Assembly (NCBI GenBank): GCA_009594995.1
Contig: VOPR01000005.1
Span: forward strand, 186,001 to 250,000
Reading direction: 5' to 3'
Length of the DNA: 64,000 nt
From: Nitrospira sp.
GTDB lineage: Bacteria > Nitrospirota > Nitrospiria > Nitrospirales > Nitrospiraceae
The translations under genes were made by a program, and so were the position numbers. The notes beneath the pieces are model-generated. The model had not been told where the DNA came from and searched no databases. It worked only from the letters and a program-made list of their open reading frames with translations. Positions 1-8,463 of this stretch are shown here, in pieces (position 1 is the first letter of the stretch; each line of letters opens with the position of its first letter).

Positions 1-832
1 GATGCTCTCGTAATGTGGATGGATCCGGCTCGGACACCGCCGCTGTCGGGGCAGTCGGCACCACGACTGCCTCCACCGGGGCCGGCGGCGCAGCCACCGG
101 CTCAGTGACAGCAGCGGCTACCTGCTCGACCACGGGCGCGGATTGCGCCGGGGCCGGAGACGCCTCGACCGCTTCCACAGCCGGAGCGGTATGCACCACC
201 GGTGCGCTGGCAGTCATCACGGGCTCGGGCACCGTTTCCACAACCGCCGGTGCGCTGACGACCGGTTGCGCCTCATACGTCTGAGCGGTAACAGGAGCGG
301 CTTCCACCACTTGCTGCTCGACCGCCGGAGCCACCTCCCGTTTCACTTCGGCCGGCGTGGCCGCCTGCAGCACTGGTTCCGTCTTCTGAATCTCCTGTGG
401 TTCGATGGGCTTCGCCTGCATCTGCACCACTTCCTGCTTCGGCTGCACCTGTTCTTGTGGACGGATTGTTTCAACCACCGGCTGGACTTCACGTTGAACC
501 GCCTGCGGCAGCACCCTGGTTTCCACCTGCCTCTGCACCGGCTGAGGGGGCGGCTCCACCGCACGCACCGGTTGGGGCCGCGGCGTGACCGGGGTCGGCG
601 TAGGAGGCTGCACCTGCGGCGCAGGCGCCGGCTCTTCCTGCCGAACGACTTCTCGTGGAGGTTCGACGAGGGCGACATCCCACTTGAACGGCTCTTTTTC
701 CACAATCGTGGCCATCTTCGGCATCAAACCAAACGCCACCAATGCGAGGCAGGCATGGAAGACCAGCGATACCCCCCAACCCTTGACGGATGGTTTCGAT
801 TGCCACGACTGCGTCACAAGCACGTGTTCCAT
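1..832 (-). CDS. TonB-family energy transducer, C-terminus cut by window edge
   Basis: An open frame begins at an ATG whose complement lies at 830-832 and stays open to the first base of the window, giving at least 277 residues. The N-terminus (MEHVLVTQSWQSKPSVKGW) is followed by one hydrophobic segment at about residues 20-38. After that comes a long linker very rich in Pro, Val, Ala, Glu and Gln. This is the architecture of TonB, which is anchored in the inner membrane, spans the periplasm and couples the proton-motive force to outer-membrane receptors through ExbB/ExbD. The C-terminal receptor-contact domain would lie outside the window, so a TonB-like Pro-rich protein with another end is possible. 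The gene sits 35 bases after a small secreted protein on the same strand, which suggests a shared transcript. Confidence 0.72.
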   Translation of the reverse strand, partial: MEHVLVTQSWQSKPSVKGWGVSLVFHACLALVAFGLMPKMATIVEKEPFKWDVALVEPPREVVRQEEPAPAPQVQPPTPTPVTPRPQPVRAVEPPPQPVQRQVETRVLPQAVQREVQPVVETIRPQEQVQPKQEVVQMQAKPIEPQEIQKTEPVLQAATPAEVKREVAPAVEQQVVEAAPVTAQTYEAQPVVSAPAVVETVPEPVMTASAPVVHTAPAVEAVEASPAPAQSAPVVEQVAAAVTEPVAAPPAPVEAVVVPTAPTAAVSEPDPSTLREH

Positions 833-867
833 TGGACTCGCTCCCTCCGACACGATGCGTCCCGCTG

Positions 868-1326
868 CTACTTAAACACGACCTTGGAGACCGATCCGAT
901 CGGCACTTCGACCTGACCGAAGTCGGACTCGCCCTTGAAGCTGCCGTTCACCGCGGGAGTAAACTCCCCACTCTTGCCGTTGGCCAGGGTGACGGTCATA
1001 CCCGGCATAGCTTTGTCTGCACCGGGCTTCAACTCGATCTGCTTGATCTGGTCGAACTTGATGTTGACCGTCGTCGTGCCGCGTTTGGACGGCACATGCC
1101 GTAACTCATGCGGGACAAACGAGGTTTCACTCATTTTTTCTTCCCAATAGAACACGCCGTTTTTCAGTTCCGTCTCGACGCCTTGCGTATCAGTCACTGC
1201 GATCGTAAACGCCTTCTCAGCCTTCACGTCGGCAGCGGAACCACCCGGCGCCCACAGAAGGACGGCCAGCCCTGCACATCCGAACAAACCAGCCACTCTC
1301 GACCACTGCCCCATCTGCATCTTCAT
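868..1326 (-). CDS. Secreted hypothetical protein, about 152 aa
   Basis: This encodes 152 residues with a clear Sec signal peptide: basic start MKMQMGQWSR, hydrophobic core at about residues 13-25, and a cleavage-like GGSAAD near residue 32. The mature part has no cysteine and alternates short hydrophobic and charged stretches (such as TTTVNIKFDQIKQIELKPG), which suggests a small beta-rich periplasmic protein. I do not recognise the family. It lies directly upstream of the TonB-like gene on the same strand, so it may be co-transcribed and act in the envelope. No catalytic motif is visible. Confidence 0.7.
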   Translation of the reverse strand: MKMQMGQWSRVAGLFGCAGLAVLLWAPGGSAADVKAEKAFTIAVTDTQGVETELKNGVFYWEEKMSETSFVPHELRHVPSKRGTTTVNIKFDQIKQIELKPGADKAMPGMTVTLANGKSGEFTPAVNGSFKGESDFGQVEVPIGSVSKVVFK

Positions 1327-1565
1327 GACGCCTCGACTTTCTCCCTCTCTATCGAAAAGGCTTCACATCACGTCTGCACCACCCGATGAAGACGAGATCC
1401 CAGGTCACCCGGGCATACGGGATCTCCATCCGGAATGTGGGTCACGCGTATCGACAATGTGAAGAAGGAATGCACCCACAGCATGCGAGACACCTCGCTA
1501 CACTGTTCACTCAGGCTCTGCGACCTCGAGTCGCGGAGCAGGAATAGGCACAACGTGGACTGGGC

Positions 1566-1871
1566 TTAGATGGAAACGGGTGGAGCGCGAGACTGACAGG
1601 AAGCCGGCAACTGGGGAAGAAGCACCGTGCCGGAAGGGAAGGACACATCGCCGGTCAGGGCGAAGAGATGCGTGCCATGAACAGGAGTGACCACGTGCAC
1701 GCCGGCCGTCGCACACATCCAGGCACAAATGCCGGAGCCATGCATGCCGGCATCGTGGTGCGCCGCATGCTGAAGTTCATGCGCGACCGCGCTACCGGTC
1801 GTCACCGCCAATAGTGCAATGACGGCGAAGGCGACAACCCAGACGATGCTGTGAAAACGAGAACTTCGCAT
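1566..1871 (-). CDS. Small His-rich secreted or membrane-anchored hypothetical protein
   Basis: The start chosen is the ATG giving MRSSRFHSIVW, because a hydrophobic signal or anchor helix (about residues 9-30) follows at once. An in-frame ATG 36 bases upstream would only add an unlikely N-terminal extension. The product is about 101 residues. Just after the helix comes HELQHAAHHD, then a Gly-His stretch and a Cys pair in ICAWMCATAG. The His and Cys cluster suggests metal binding, which is inference; I do not recognise a named family. No strong ribosome-binding site is visible, so the start is uncertain. The gene follows the TPR gene on the same strand. Confidence 0.5.
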   Translation of the reverse strand: MRSSRFHSIVWVVAFAVIALLAVTTGSAVAHELQHAAHHDAGMHGSGICAWMCATAGVHVVTPVHGTHLFALTGDVSFPSGTVLLPQLPASCQSRAPPVSI

Positions 1872-1958
1872 ACAAAACCAACTCAAACCTGGCGCGCATG
1901 CTAGCAAACTGGCCGATGGAGCGTCAACGCAACTTTTCGCCTCGTGCGGTCGTTACGG

Positions 1959-3053
1959 CTACGGTCCGCCGACGCCGATGATGCGCTCCACGCGCTCATC
2001 GCGTCCGCCCAGTTCCCGATACCGCCGGTATTGGGCCAAGGCCCTCCCCATATCCTTGCGTTGGAGTTCGTAGAAGACCCCCAGATTGTAATGGGCCTCC
2101 GCCGAATTCGGCTTGAGGGCCACCGCCCGTTCATGCTCTTTTTCGGCCTCATCCAGCCGGTTCAGGCTGGTATAGACCATGCCCAGATTCAAATGGGCTT
2201 CGGCATATTCAGGACGATACCGAATCACCTCCAGAAACTCCCGCTCGGCTTCGGCGAGGAGCCCCTGGCTTCGATAGACAAACCCGAGGTTGTAATGGGC
2301 ATCGACGAGATCGGCCTTCACCGCAATGGCTTCCTTGAACGCGGCCGCAGCCGCGTTCAGGTCATTGCCCCGCTCGGCCAGGCGCCCGAGGAGATACCAG
2401 GCGTTGGCATGCCCGGGATTCGCTTGGGTGAGACGGGACAAATATTCCCGGGCCAACTTGAGGTCCCCCTGACTATCATAGAGGCTCGCCAGATGGTACA
2501 TGGCTTCGGCATGGTCCGGTCGCATGCGGAGCAGCGATTGGTACATCTTCACCGCATTGGCGCGGTCGTGTCGCTCCTCGTAGAGGCGGGCCAGATCCAG
2601 GTGGGCTTCTTCGTTTCCCGGCACGAGGTCCAACACCTGCCGCAAGACCTGCTCTGCTTCGGTCCCCCGGCCTTGCGCGAGATAGACATCGGCCAGGTCG
2701 TTCAGGATCTCAGCCGACGGCGGACCAAATTTCAGCGATTGTTTGTAGGCCTGGATCGCCTCATCGGGATTCCGTTTACTCTGAAAGTAGACCAATCCCA
2801 ACACATGATAGGCTTCGGCCAGTTTTGGATTTTGTGCCAGCGCCTTCTTCAGCGCCTCGATCGCGCCGTCGGCATTGCCTTCCCGGAAGAGGGCTACTCC
2901 CCGCTCATAACTGCGCCGGGCCGATTCAGACGAGGCTGCTGAGGCGGCCGATGATTCACCAGGAGGAGCGAAGAGCACGATCAGGCACAAGAGCGGAAGG
3001 CTCGTAAGGAGATGACGCGAAAAACTGGCCCGGTGCCGCATCGAAATCCGCAA
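1959..3053 (-). CDS. Secreted tetratricopeptide-repeat protein
   Basis: This 364-residue protein has an N-terminal signal segment (about residues 14-37, with PLLCLIVLFAPPGESSAA at the end) and then about nine consecutive TPR units of 34 residues. Consensus positions repeat clearly, as in AEAYHVLGLVYFQ, AEAHLNLGMVYTSL and AEAHYNLGVFYEL. TPR arrays hold protein partners and have no catalytic role. Export is inferred from the hydrophobic N-terminus; the protein probably acts as a periplasmic scaffold. The gene is transcribed away from secA, with which it shares a 242-base divergent intergenic region. Confidence 0.9.
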   Translation of the reverse strand: MRISMRHRASFSRHLLTSLPLLCLIVLFAPPGESSAASAASSESARRSYERGVALFREGNADGAIEALKKALAQNPKLAEAYHVLGLVYFQSKRNPDEAIQAYKQSLKFGPPSAEILNDLADVYLAQGRGTEAEQVLRQVLDLVPGNEEAHLDLARLYEERHDRANAVKMYQSLLRMRPDHAEAMYHLASLYDSQGDLKLAREYLSRLTQANPGHANAWYLLGRLAERGNDLNAAAAAFKEAIAVKADLVDAHYNLGFVYRSQGLLAEAEREFLEVIRYRPEYAEAHLNLGMVYTSLNRLDEAEKEHERAVALKPNSAEAHYNLGVFYELQRKDMGRALAQYRRYRELGGRDERVERIIGVGGP

Positions 3054-3217
3054 TGGAATCCGTGGGTGACTTCGTCGAGAGAGTCGACGAAGTAGTGTGG
3101 CTCACTATAGATCGCAGCGCATACGAAAGCAACGACGAGGACCGCGCTGCAGCCGTCCATGCTAAAGCAGTTGAGACCCTCGCCGCTGTTTCGGTAGGAT
3201 TCGATTGTGAATTGCTG

Positions 3218-3223
3218 TATACT
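3218..3223 (+). promoter_or_regulatory. Possible -10 box upstream of secA
   Basis: A TATACT hexamer matches a sigma-70 -10 element and lies in the divergent region, about 70 bases before the secA ATG. No convincing -35 box is seen at the right distance, so this is a weak call made from the hexamer and its position only. Confidence 0.25.
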
Positions 3224-3295
3224 CCGCCGCCGAGCCCATGCTCGATAGGCGAGCCTCGCCCGTGAGAAGGCTCGTGAGAATGAAGGTATGTCTGC

Positions 3296-5998
3296 ATGCT
3301 GACCCAAGTACTGAACATCATATTCGGCAGTAAAAACGATCGCGAGATCAAGGCGTTGCGCCCGATCGTCGATCAGATCAACGGGCTGGAAGCCGGCCTC
3401 ACGCCTCTGACTGATCAAGCCCTGGCCGAGAAAACACAAGAATTCAAGAAACGCCTTCAGGATGGAGAGAGCCTGGACGATATTCTCCCCGAAGCGTTCG
3501 CCGTCTGCCGCGAGATGTCCCGCCGCCGGTTGAATATGCGGCACTTCGACGTGCAGTTGATCGGCGGTATGATTCTGAATAAGGGCCGGATCGCTGAAAT
3601 GAAGACGGGTGAGGGAAAAACCCTCGTCGCCACCCTCCCGCTGTACCTCAATGCACTGGAAGGGAAAGGCGCCCACCTGGTCACCGTCAACGATTATTTA
3701 GCGAAACGCGACGCCTCCTGGATGGCCCAGCTCTATCATGCGCTCGGCCTCACGGTCGGCATCATCCAGCATGACGCCTCTTTTCTTTACGATCCGACCT
3801 ACGAAGCGGCGGACAAACGCCTCCAGCACCTGCGCCCCTGCAGCCGGCATGAGGCTTATCGCGCGGAAATCACTTACGGTACCAATAACGAATACGGATT
3901 CGACTATCTGCGCGACAACTTGATCGTCAGCGATCTGAGCCAGTGCGTACAGCGCCCGCTGCACTTCGCCATCGTGGACGAAGTCGACAGCATCCTGATC
4001 GATGAAGCGCGCACGCCCTTGATCATTTCCGGCCCGACCGATCAGACCACCGACCTCTATTACCGCATCAATTCGATCATCCCGCAGCTCAAGCCGGAGC
4101 ACGATTACACGATCGAGGAAAAGACCAAAACCGCCTCGCTCACCGAAGAAGGCAACGTCCGGGTCGAAAAACTGCTGGGCGTGGACAACTTGTACGACCT
4201 GCAGCACATGGATCTGGTGCACCACGTCGTCAAAGCCTTGCAAGCCTACTCGCTCTACAAACGCGACGTGGACTATGTGGTGAAAGACGGCGAGGTCATC
4301 ATCGTCGACGAATTTACCGGCCGTCTGATGCCGGGCCGCCGCTGGAGCGATGGGCTCCACCAGGCCGTGGAAGCCAAAGAAGGCGTCAAGATCGCCAATG
4401 AAAACCAGACCCTGGCGTCGGTGACGTTCCAAAACTACTTCCGCATGTACAAGAAGCTGGCGGGCATGACCGGTACCGCCGATACGGAAGCGGGTGAGTT
4501 CGCCAAGATTTACAATCTGGACGTCAACGTCGTCCCGACCAACCGGTCCATGATCCGCAAAGACTACGCCGACGTCGTCTTCCGCACCGAAAAAGAAAAG
4601 TTCACGGCCATCGTCGAGGAAATCAAAGATTGCCATGAGCGCGGGCAGCCGGTTCTGGTCGGTACCATTTCCATCGAAAAATCGGAACGTCTGGCTGGCT
4701 ACTTAAGCCGCAACGGCATCAAGCACAATGTGTTGAATGCCAAGTTCCACGAGAAGGAAGCGGAAATTATCGCGCAGGCCGGCCGCAAGGGCGCCGTCAC
4801 CATCGCCACCAACATGGCGGGCCGCGGCACCGACATTCTCCTGGGCGGCAACGCCGACTTCCTGTTCAAGCGGATTCTCTACCAGGATGAAAACCTGACG
4901 GATGCGCGGAAGCAGGAAATTTTCGACGAGATCAAAGCGGATTGCGAAAAAGACAAACAGGCAGTCGTCGCTGCGGGAGGCCTGCATATCCTCGGTACCG
5001 AGCGGCATGAAAGCCGACGCATCGACAACCAGCTCCGCGGTCGGGCCGGCCGGCAAGGCGATCCCGGTTCCTCGCGCTTCTATCTGTCGCTCGAAGATGA
5101 CCTGATGCGAATTTTCGCCTCTGAACGCGTCTCCCAGATGATGCTCAAGCTGGGCATGGAAGAAGGCGTGCCGATTGAACACGGCATGGTCACCCGCGCC
5201 ATCGCGAATGCACAGAAAAAAGTCGAGGCGCATAACTTTGAAGTCCGCAAACAGCTCCTCGAATACGACGATGTCATGAACAAACAGCGGGAAGTGATCT
5301 ACCAGCACCGGCATGCCGTGCTGGCCGGCGAACACATCCAGCAGGATATTCACGACATGATGAAGGATCTGGTGAACGCCTTCGTCGAGACCTATTGTCC
5401 TGTCGATCAATACCAGGAAGAGTGGGACTTCAACGGCCTCGGGGAAGCCTTGCAAGGCCAGTTCGCCCTCGATATCACCCAGGGCAAGGGCACCGTCGCC
5501 GACCACTTCAAGGACGTGGGACGCGATGCGCTCATCGAAGAAATCCAGACCCAGGTGCGGCGGGCTTACGACCACAAAGAGCAGGAGCTCGGTTCTGAGC
5601 TCATGCGCTATCTGGAAAAGATGCTGCTCCTTCAGGTGATCGACCACCATTGGAAGGATCACCTGCTGGGCATGGACCATTTGCGGGACGGTATCGGCTT
5701 ACGCGGCTACGGGCAAAAAGATCCCCTGATCGAGTACAAGCGCGAAGGCTTCGACATGTTCTCCGCCATGATGGAACGCATCAAGTCGGATGTGCTGGAG
5801 CGCATGTTCCGGGTGCAGGCCGTTCGCGGCGAGCAGCCGCCTCCCGTTGCCGAGCCGACCCCGCCACCGCAGATGGTGCTCAACCGCAGCGATGAACCGG
5901 CTACTCAGACCGTCCAAAGCCAGGGCGACAAGACCGGACGCAACGATCCCTGCCCCTGCGGAAGCGGAAAAAAGTTCAAGAAATGTCACGGCGCCTAG
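3296..5998 (+). CDS. secA: Preprotein translocase ATPase SecA
   Basis: SecA is the ATP-driven motor that pushes unfolded precursors through the SecYEG channel. The 900-residue length is typical. The N-terminus matches the family (a helix ending in [10 protein letters not shown]). Walker A is MKTGEGKT at about residues 102-109, the DEVD Walker B motif is at about 228-231, followed by [11 protein letters not shown], and the second ATPase lobe has the [10 protein letters not shown] motif. The C-terminus ends in the zinc-binding SEC-C motif [14 protein letters not shown], which binds SecB or ribosomes in other bacteria. An AAGG element lies about 10 bases before the ATG. The gene has its own intergenic region on both sides, so it is likely monocistronic. 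The call is secure. Confidence 0.98.
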   Translation: MLTQVLNIIFGSKNDREIKALRPIVDQINGLEAGLTPLTDQALAEKTQEFKKRLQDGESLDDILPEAFAVCREMSRRRLNMRHFDVQLIGGMILNKGRIAEMKTGEGKTLVATLPLYLNALEGKGAHLVTVNDYLAKRDASWMAQLYHALGLTVGIIQHDASFLYDPTYEAADKRLQHLRPCSRHEAYRAEITYGTNNEYGFDYLRDNLIVSDLSQCVQRPLHFAIVDEVDSILIDEARTPLIISGPTDQTTDLYYRINSIIPQLKPEHDYTIEEKTKTASLTEEGNVRVEKLLGVDNLYDLQHMDLVHHVVKALQAYSLYKRDVDYVVKDGEVIIVDEFTGRLMPGRRWSDGLHQAVEAKEGVKIANENQTLASVTFQNYFRMYKKLAGMTGTADTEAGEFAKIYNLDVNVVPTNRSMIRKDYADVVFRTEKEKFTAIVEEIKDCHERGQPVLVGTISIEKSERLAGYLSRNGIKHNVLNAKFHEKEAEIIAQAGRKGAVTIATNMAGRGTDILLGGNADFLFKRILYQDENLTDARKQEIFDEIKADCEKDKQAVVAAGGLHILGTERHESRRIDNQLRGRAGRQGDPGSSRFYLSLEDDLMRIFASERVSQMMLKLGMEEGVPIEHGMVTRAIANAQKKVEAHNFEVRKQLLEYDDVMNKQREVIYQHRHAVLAGEHIQQDIHDMMKDLVNAFVETYCPVDQYQEEWDFNGLGEALQGQFALDITQGKGTVADHFKDVGRDALIEEIQTQVRRAYDHKEQELGSELMRYLEKMLLLQVIDHHWKDHLLGMDHLRDGIGLRGYGQKDPLIEYKREGFDMFSAMMERIKSDVLERMFRVQAVRGEQPPPVAEPTPPPQMVLNRSDEPATQTVQSQGDKTGRNDPCPCGSGKKFKKCHGA

Positions 5999-6018
5999 CG
6001 GGGGAGACGTAGCCCCGC
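5998..6018 (+). terminator. GC-rich hairpin at the secA stop codon
   Basis: GCGGGG pairs with CCCCGC around a short loop, starting at the last base of the secA stop codon. There is no T-run after it, so it may act as a stability hairpin and not as an intrinsic terminator. Confidence 0.35.
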
Positions 6019-6097
6019 CGCGCCGGGATTTCGTGGAAGAAACCATCTCGCGAGTATCGATATTCTCCCTCCAGCGCGGGTCTTTTCGCCTTGACTT

Positions 6098-6114
6098 GCC
6101 GCTGAGGCAGCGGC
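6098..6114 (+). terminator. Stem-loop between secA and the nuo operon
   Basis: GCCGCT and AGCGGC form a perfect 6-bp stem with a 5-base loop. The stretch after it is C/T-rich (including CCCCCTCTTTT) but has no clean T-run. It is the best terminator candidate separating secA from the downstream operon. Confidence 0.45.
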
Positions 6115-6214
6115 TAATCTAACCCCCTCTTTTCCCTAGAGAATCCGGTAGGAGAGCTGTTTTTCGCGATGGCGCCTGAAACGGCAGTCGACTACCGACA
6201 AGGGTGGTGTCACT

Positions 6215-7459
6215 TTGAGCACTGGGCATCCACAACTCCTGGCGGAAATCAGGGCTGAAATCGCGGCGACGGGACCGATCCCCTTCGCTCGTTTCATGGA
6301 GCTCGCCCTGTATCATCCGCAATACGGCTATTACGTCCGTCCCGTCGATGATCCGACCCAGGAACGCATCGGATGGTCGGGCGACTTTTATACGAGTTCG
6401 GATGTGCATCCGATTCTCGGACAGGCGCTGGCCAAACAGGCGCAGCAACTCGATGCCTGCCTCGGTCATCCCGATCCATTCACGGTAGTGGAGATGGGGC
6501 CGGGCAAGGGACTGTTGGCGCGTGATTTCCTCACCGCCTGCCGGAATGCACCCGCGAACCTCAGTCAACGCCTTCGTTACATCCTGATTGAACGCAGCGC
6601 CTCGATGCGCGCCCTTCAACATCAGCACGTCGCGCCCTGGATCGGTCAAGCCGGTCATGTGGCCTGGCTCGATCGTCTGGAAGATCTTCCGCCGAACAGC
6701 CTCACCGGCCTCTTCCTTTCCAATGAGCTGGTGGATGCCTTTCCTGTGCATCGCCTCGCGGTGGTCGATGGCCATCCACAAGAAATCTATGTGGACAACG
6801 GGGAGAATGGATTCACGGAAACCTTTCGTCCGCTCTCTGGCGAGCTGACGCACTACTTACAAGCAGGCGCCATCCACTTGCCGGACGGATACCGCACAGA
6901 GGTGAATCTCAACGCTGTTCGGTGGATGAAACAGGTCGCGCAAGTGCTGGCCCGCGGCGCCGTACTGACGATCGACTACGGCCACACCGCCGAAGACCTC
7001 TATGGACCGGAGCGTAAGAACGGCACATTTCTCTGCTATTACAGCCAAACAACTTCGGAAGATGCGTACGACCGGGTCGGCGAGCAGGACATGACTGCCC
7101 ACGTAGACTTCAGCGCCCTGGCCCAAGCAGGCCACCAGGCAGGGCTGGAGGTCACCGGATTTACGAATCAAATGAGTTTCCTGATCGGACTGGGCGCTGA
7201 ACAATTCCTGGAATCGCTCCAGCCGGAATCGCCGGAGTTTTACGCCGCGATTCACCTGCTGCGACCGGAGGGGATGGGGCGAACGTTTAAAGTGCTGGTG
7301 CAACACAAGGGCATGGATAAACCCGAACTGGACGGACTGAAGTTCAAGCCGTTCTTCGGATCGATCCTGAAGACCGGGAACCCGTCGGTCGTCAACCGCC
7401 ACGCGTCATCTGACATGTCTCGGGCACCGATTCACGCATCACAGGTTTGCAATGGGTAG
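6215..7459 (+). CDS. MidA/NDUFAF7-family (DUF185) class I SAM methyltransferase, likely complex I assembly factor
   Basis: This is a 414-residue member of the family whose mitochondrial homologue, NDUFAF7, symmetrically dimethylates an arginine of the NuoD-equivalent subunit and is needed for complex I assembly (established for eukaryotes). The N-terminal helix-rich motif PFARFMELALYHPQYGYY is diagnostic. The SAM-binding loop is VVEMGPGKGLLARDF at about residues 90-104, with LFLSNELVDAFP further on. The start is TTG, preceded by a G-rich stretch; nearby ATG and GTG codons are out of frame. The 3' end overlaps the nuoA start by 8 bases, which suggests translational coupling. The last 25 or so residues look unlike the family and read over a degenerate copy of the TTCACG-type repeat found elsewhere here. 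Confidence 0.88.
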   Translation: MSTGHPQLLAEIRAEIAATGPIPFARFMELALYHPQYGYYVRPVDDPTQERIGWSGDFYTSSDVHPILGQALAKQAQQLDACLGHPDPFTVVEMGPGKGLLARDFLTACRNAPANLSQRLRYILIERSASMRALQHQHVAPWIGQAGHVAWLDRLEDLPPNSLTGLFLSNELVDAFPVHRLAVVDGHPQEIYVDNGENGFTETFRPLSGELTHYLQAGAIHLPDGYRTEVNLNAVRWMKQVAQVLARGAVLTIDYGHTAEDLYGPERKNGTFLCYYSQTTSEDAYDRVGEQDMTAHVDFSALAQAGHQAGLEVTGFTNQMSFLIGLGAEQFLESLQPESPEFYAAIHLLRPEGMGRTFKVLVQHKGMDKPELDGLKFKPFFGSILKTGNPSVVNRHASSDMSRAPIHASQVCNG

Positions 7460-7823
7460 CGAAGCCGCACCGCTGAATTACATTCCGATCCTGATTTTTA
7501 TCGTGATCGCGTTTGCGTTCGGGGCGGTGCAAATTCTGCTGGGGCGTATTGTCCGGCCAAGCCGGCCCTATCGCGCCAAGCTGGCGCCCTATGAAAGCGG
7601 CAGCCCTCTGTTTTCAGATGCCCGGGTACAGTTCCCGATCCGGTACTACATCATTGCGATGTTGTTCGTGATCTTCGATATCGAAATCGTGTTCATGTTT
7701 CCCTGGGCGGTCGCATTCAAGAAGCTTGGGCTGATAGGACTAGTAGAGATGGTGGTGTTTATCGGTATTTTGATCGTCGGGTTCTGGTACGCATGGAAAA
7801 AGGGCGCATTGGAATGGGACTAG
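7452..7823 (+). CDS. nuoA: NADH-quinone oxidoreductase subunit A
   Basis: NuoA is a small membrane subunit of complex I at the junction of the peripheral and membrane arms. The 123 residues contain three predicted transmembrane helices (about 9-30, 65-85 and 93-115) and the conserved loop YESGSPLFSDARVQFPIRYY. The acidic FDIEIVFMFPWA segment follows, as in the family. The start overlaps the end of the upstream methyltransferase gene. This is the first gene of a complete nuoA-N set. Confidence 0.96.
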   Translation: MGSEAAPLNYIPILIFIVIAFAFGAVQILLGRIVRPSRPYRAKLAPYESGSPLFSDARVQFPIRYYIIAMLFVIFDIEIVFMFPWAVAFKKLGLIGLVEMVVFIGILIVGFWYAWKKGALEWD

Positions 7824-7832
7824 CTCGCCAGA

Positions 7833-7870
7833 GGTGAGCATCGGTGAGTGATGATTTGTGAGTGGTGAGT
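7833..7870 (+). repeat. GTGAGT short-repeat cluster between nuoA and nuoB
   Basis: Four copies of (G)GTGAG(T) lie within 38 bases, at about 7833, 7843, 7858 and 7864, in the 145-base nuoA-nuoB spacer. The same hexamer recurs in the nuoCD-nuoE spacer. The role is unknown. The spacing is too irregular for a simple tandem array. Confidence 0.55.
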
Positions 7871-7968
7871 GTGGAAACCCGGCGGATCGAATGAACTCGT
7901 TTCCGTCCTGATCGCAGGATCAGACTCATCGCTGAACCCTATACACTCCTAACTGGAGCGAAGTAACC

Positions 7969-8448
7969 GTGAGCTTCTTAGAGCGGCAGCTGGATGCAAA
8001 TATTCTGACCACAAACCTCGATGCCTTTGTCGGTTGGGCGCGCAAGTCTTCCTTGTGGCCGATGACGTTCGGTTTGGCCTGTTGTGCCATCGAAATGATC
8101 GCGAGCGTCTCCTCGCGCTATGACATCGATCGCTTCGGCGCCGGCGTGTTTCGCGCCTCGCCCCGCCAGTCCGACCTGATGATCGTGGCCGGCACGGTGT
8201 CACGCAAGATGGCCCCCGTCATCCGTCGCATTTATGACCAGATGGCCGAGCCGCGCTACGTCATTTCCATGGGATCCTGCGCAACCTCCGGCAACCACTA
8301 CAACAGTTACGCCGTGGTGCAGGGCGTCGATCAGATCGTTCCCGTCGATGTGTATATCGCCGGCTGCCCGCCCCGTCCGGAAGCGTTGATCGACGGGCTC
8401 TTGAAATTGCAGCAAAAGATTCAGCGCGAAAAGATTTTCGTACGATAA
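7969..8448 (+). CDS. nuoB: NADH-quinone oxidoreductase subunit B
   Basis: NuoB holds the terminal [4Fe-4S] cluster N2, which passes electrons to quinone. The 159-residue product has the tandem cysteines in [13 protein letters not shown], the [14 protein letters not shown] loop and the last ligand in [15 protein letters not shown], so all four ligands are present. Translation starts at GTG; no in-frame ATG lies close to the conserved N-terminus. It is followed by the nuoCD fusion after 15 bases, so the two are co-translated neighbours. Confidence 0.97.
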   Translation: MSFLERQLDANILTTNLDAFVGWARKSSLWPMTFGLACCAIEMIASVSSRYDIDRFGAGVFRASPRQSDLMIVAGTVSRKMAPVIRRIYDQMAEPRYVISMGSCATSGNHYNSYAVVQGVDQIVPVDVYIAGCPPRPEALIDGLLKLQQKIQREKIFVR

Positions 8449-8463
8449 CCCGTTTCCATCACG

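Noticed and set aside
1944..2942. Long plus-strand reading frame of 332 codons opposite the TPR gene
   Set aside because: The opposite strand has a clear signal peptide and TPR repeats. This frame is low in motif content and rich in residues typical of antisense frames in GC-rich DNA.
3698..5680. Two long minus-strand frames (312 and 325 codons) inside secA
   Set aside because: SecA is intact over the whole region. The frames show no domain and have the Val/Phe/Asp-rich makeup of antisense frames.
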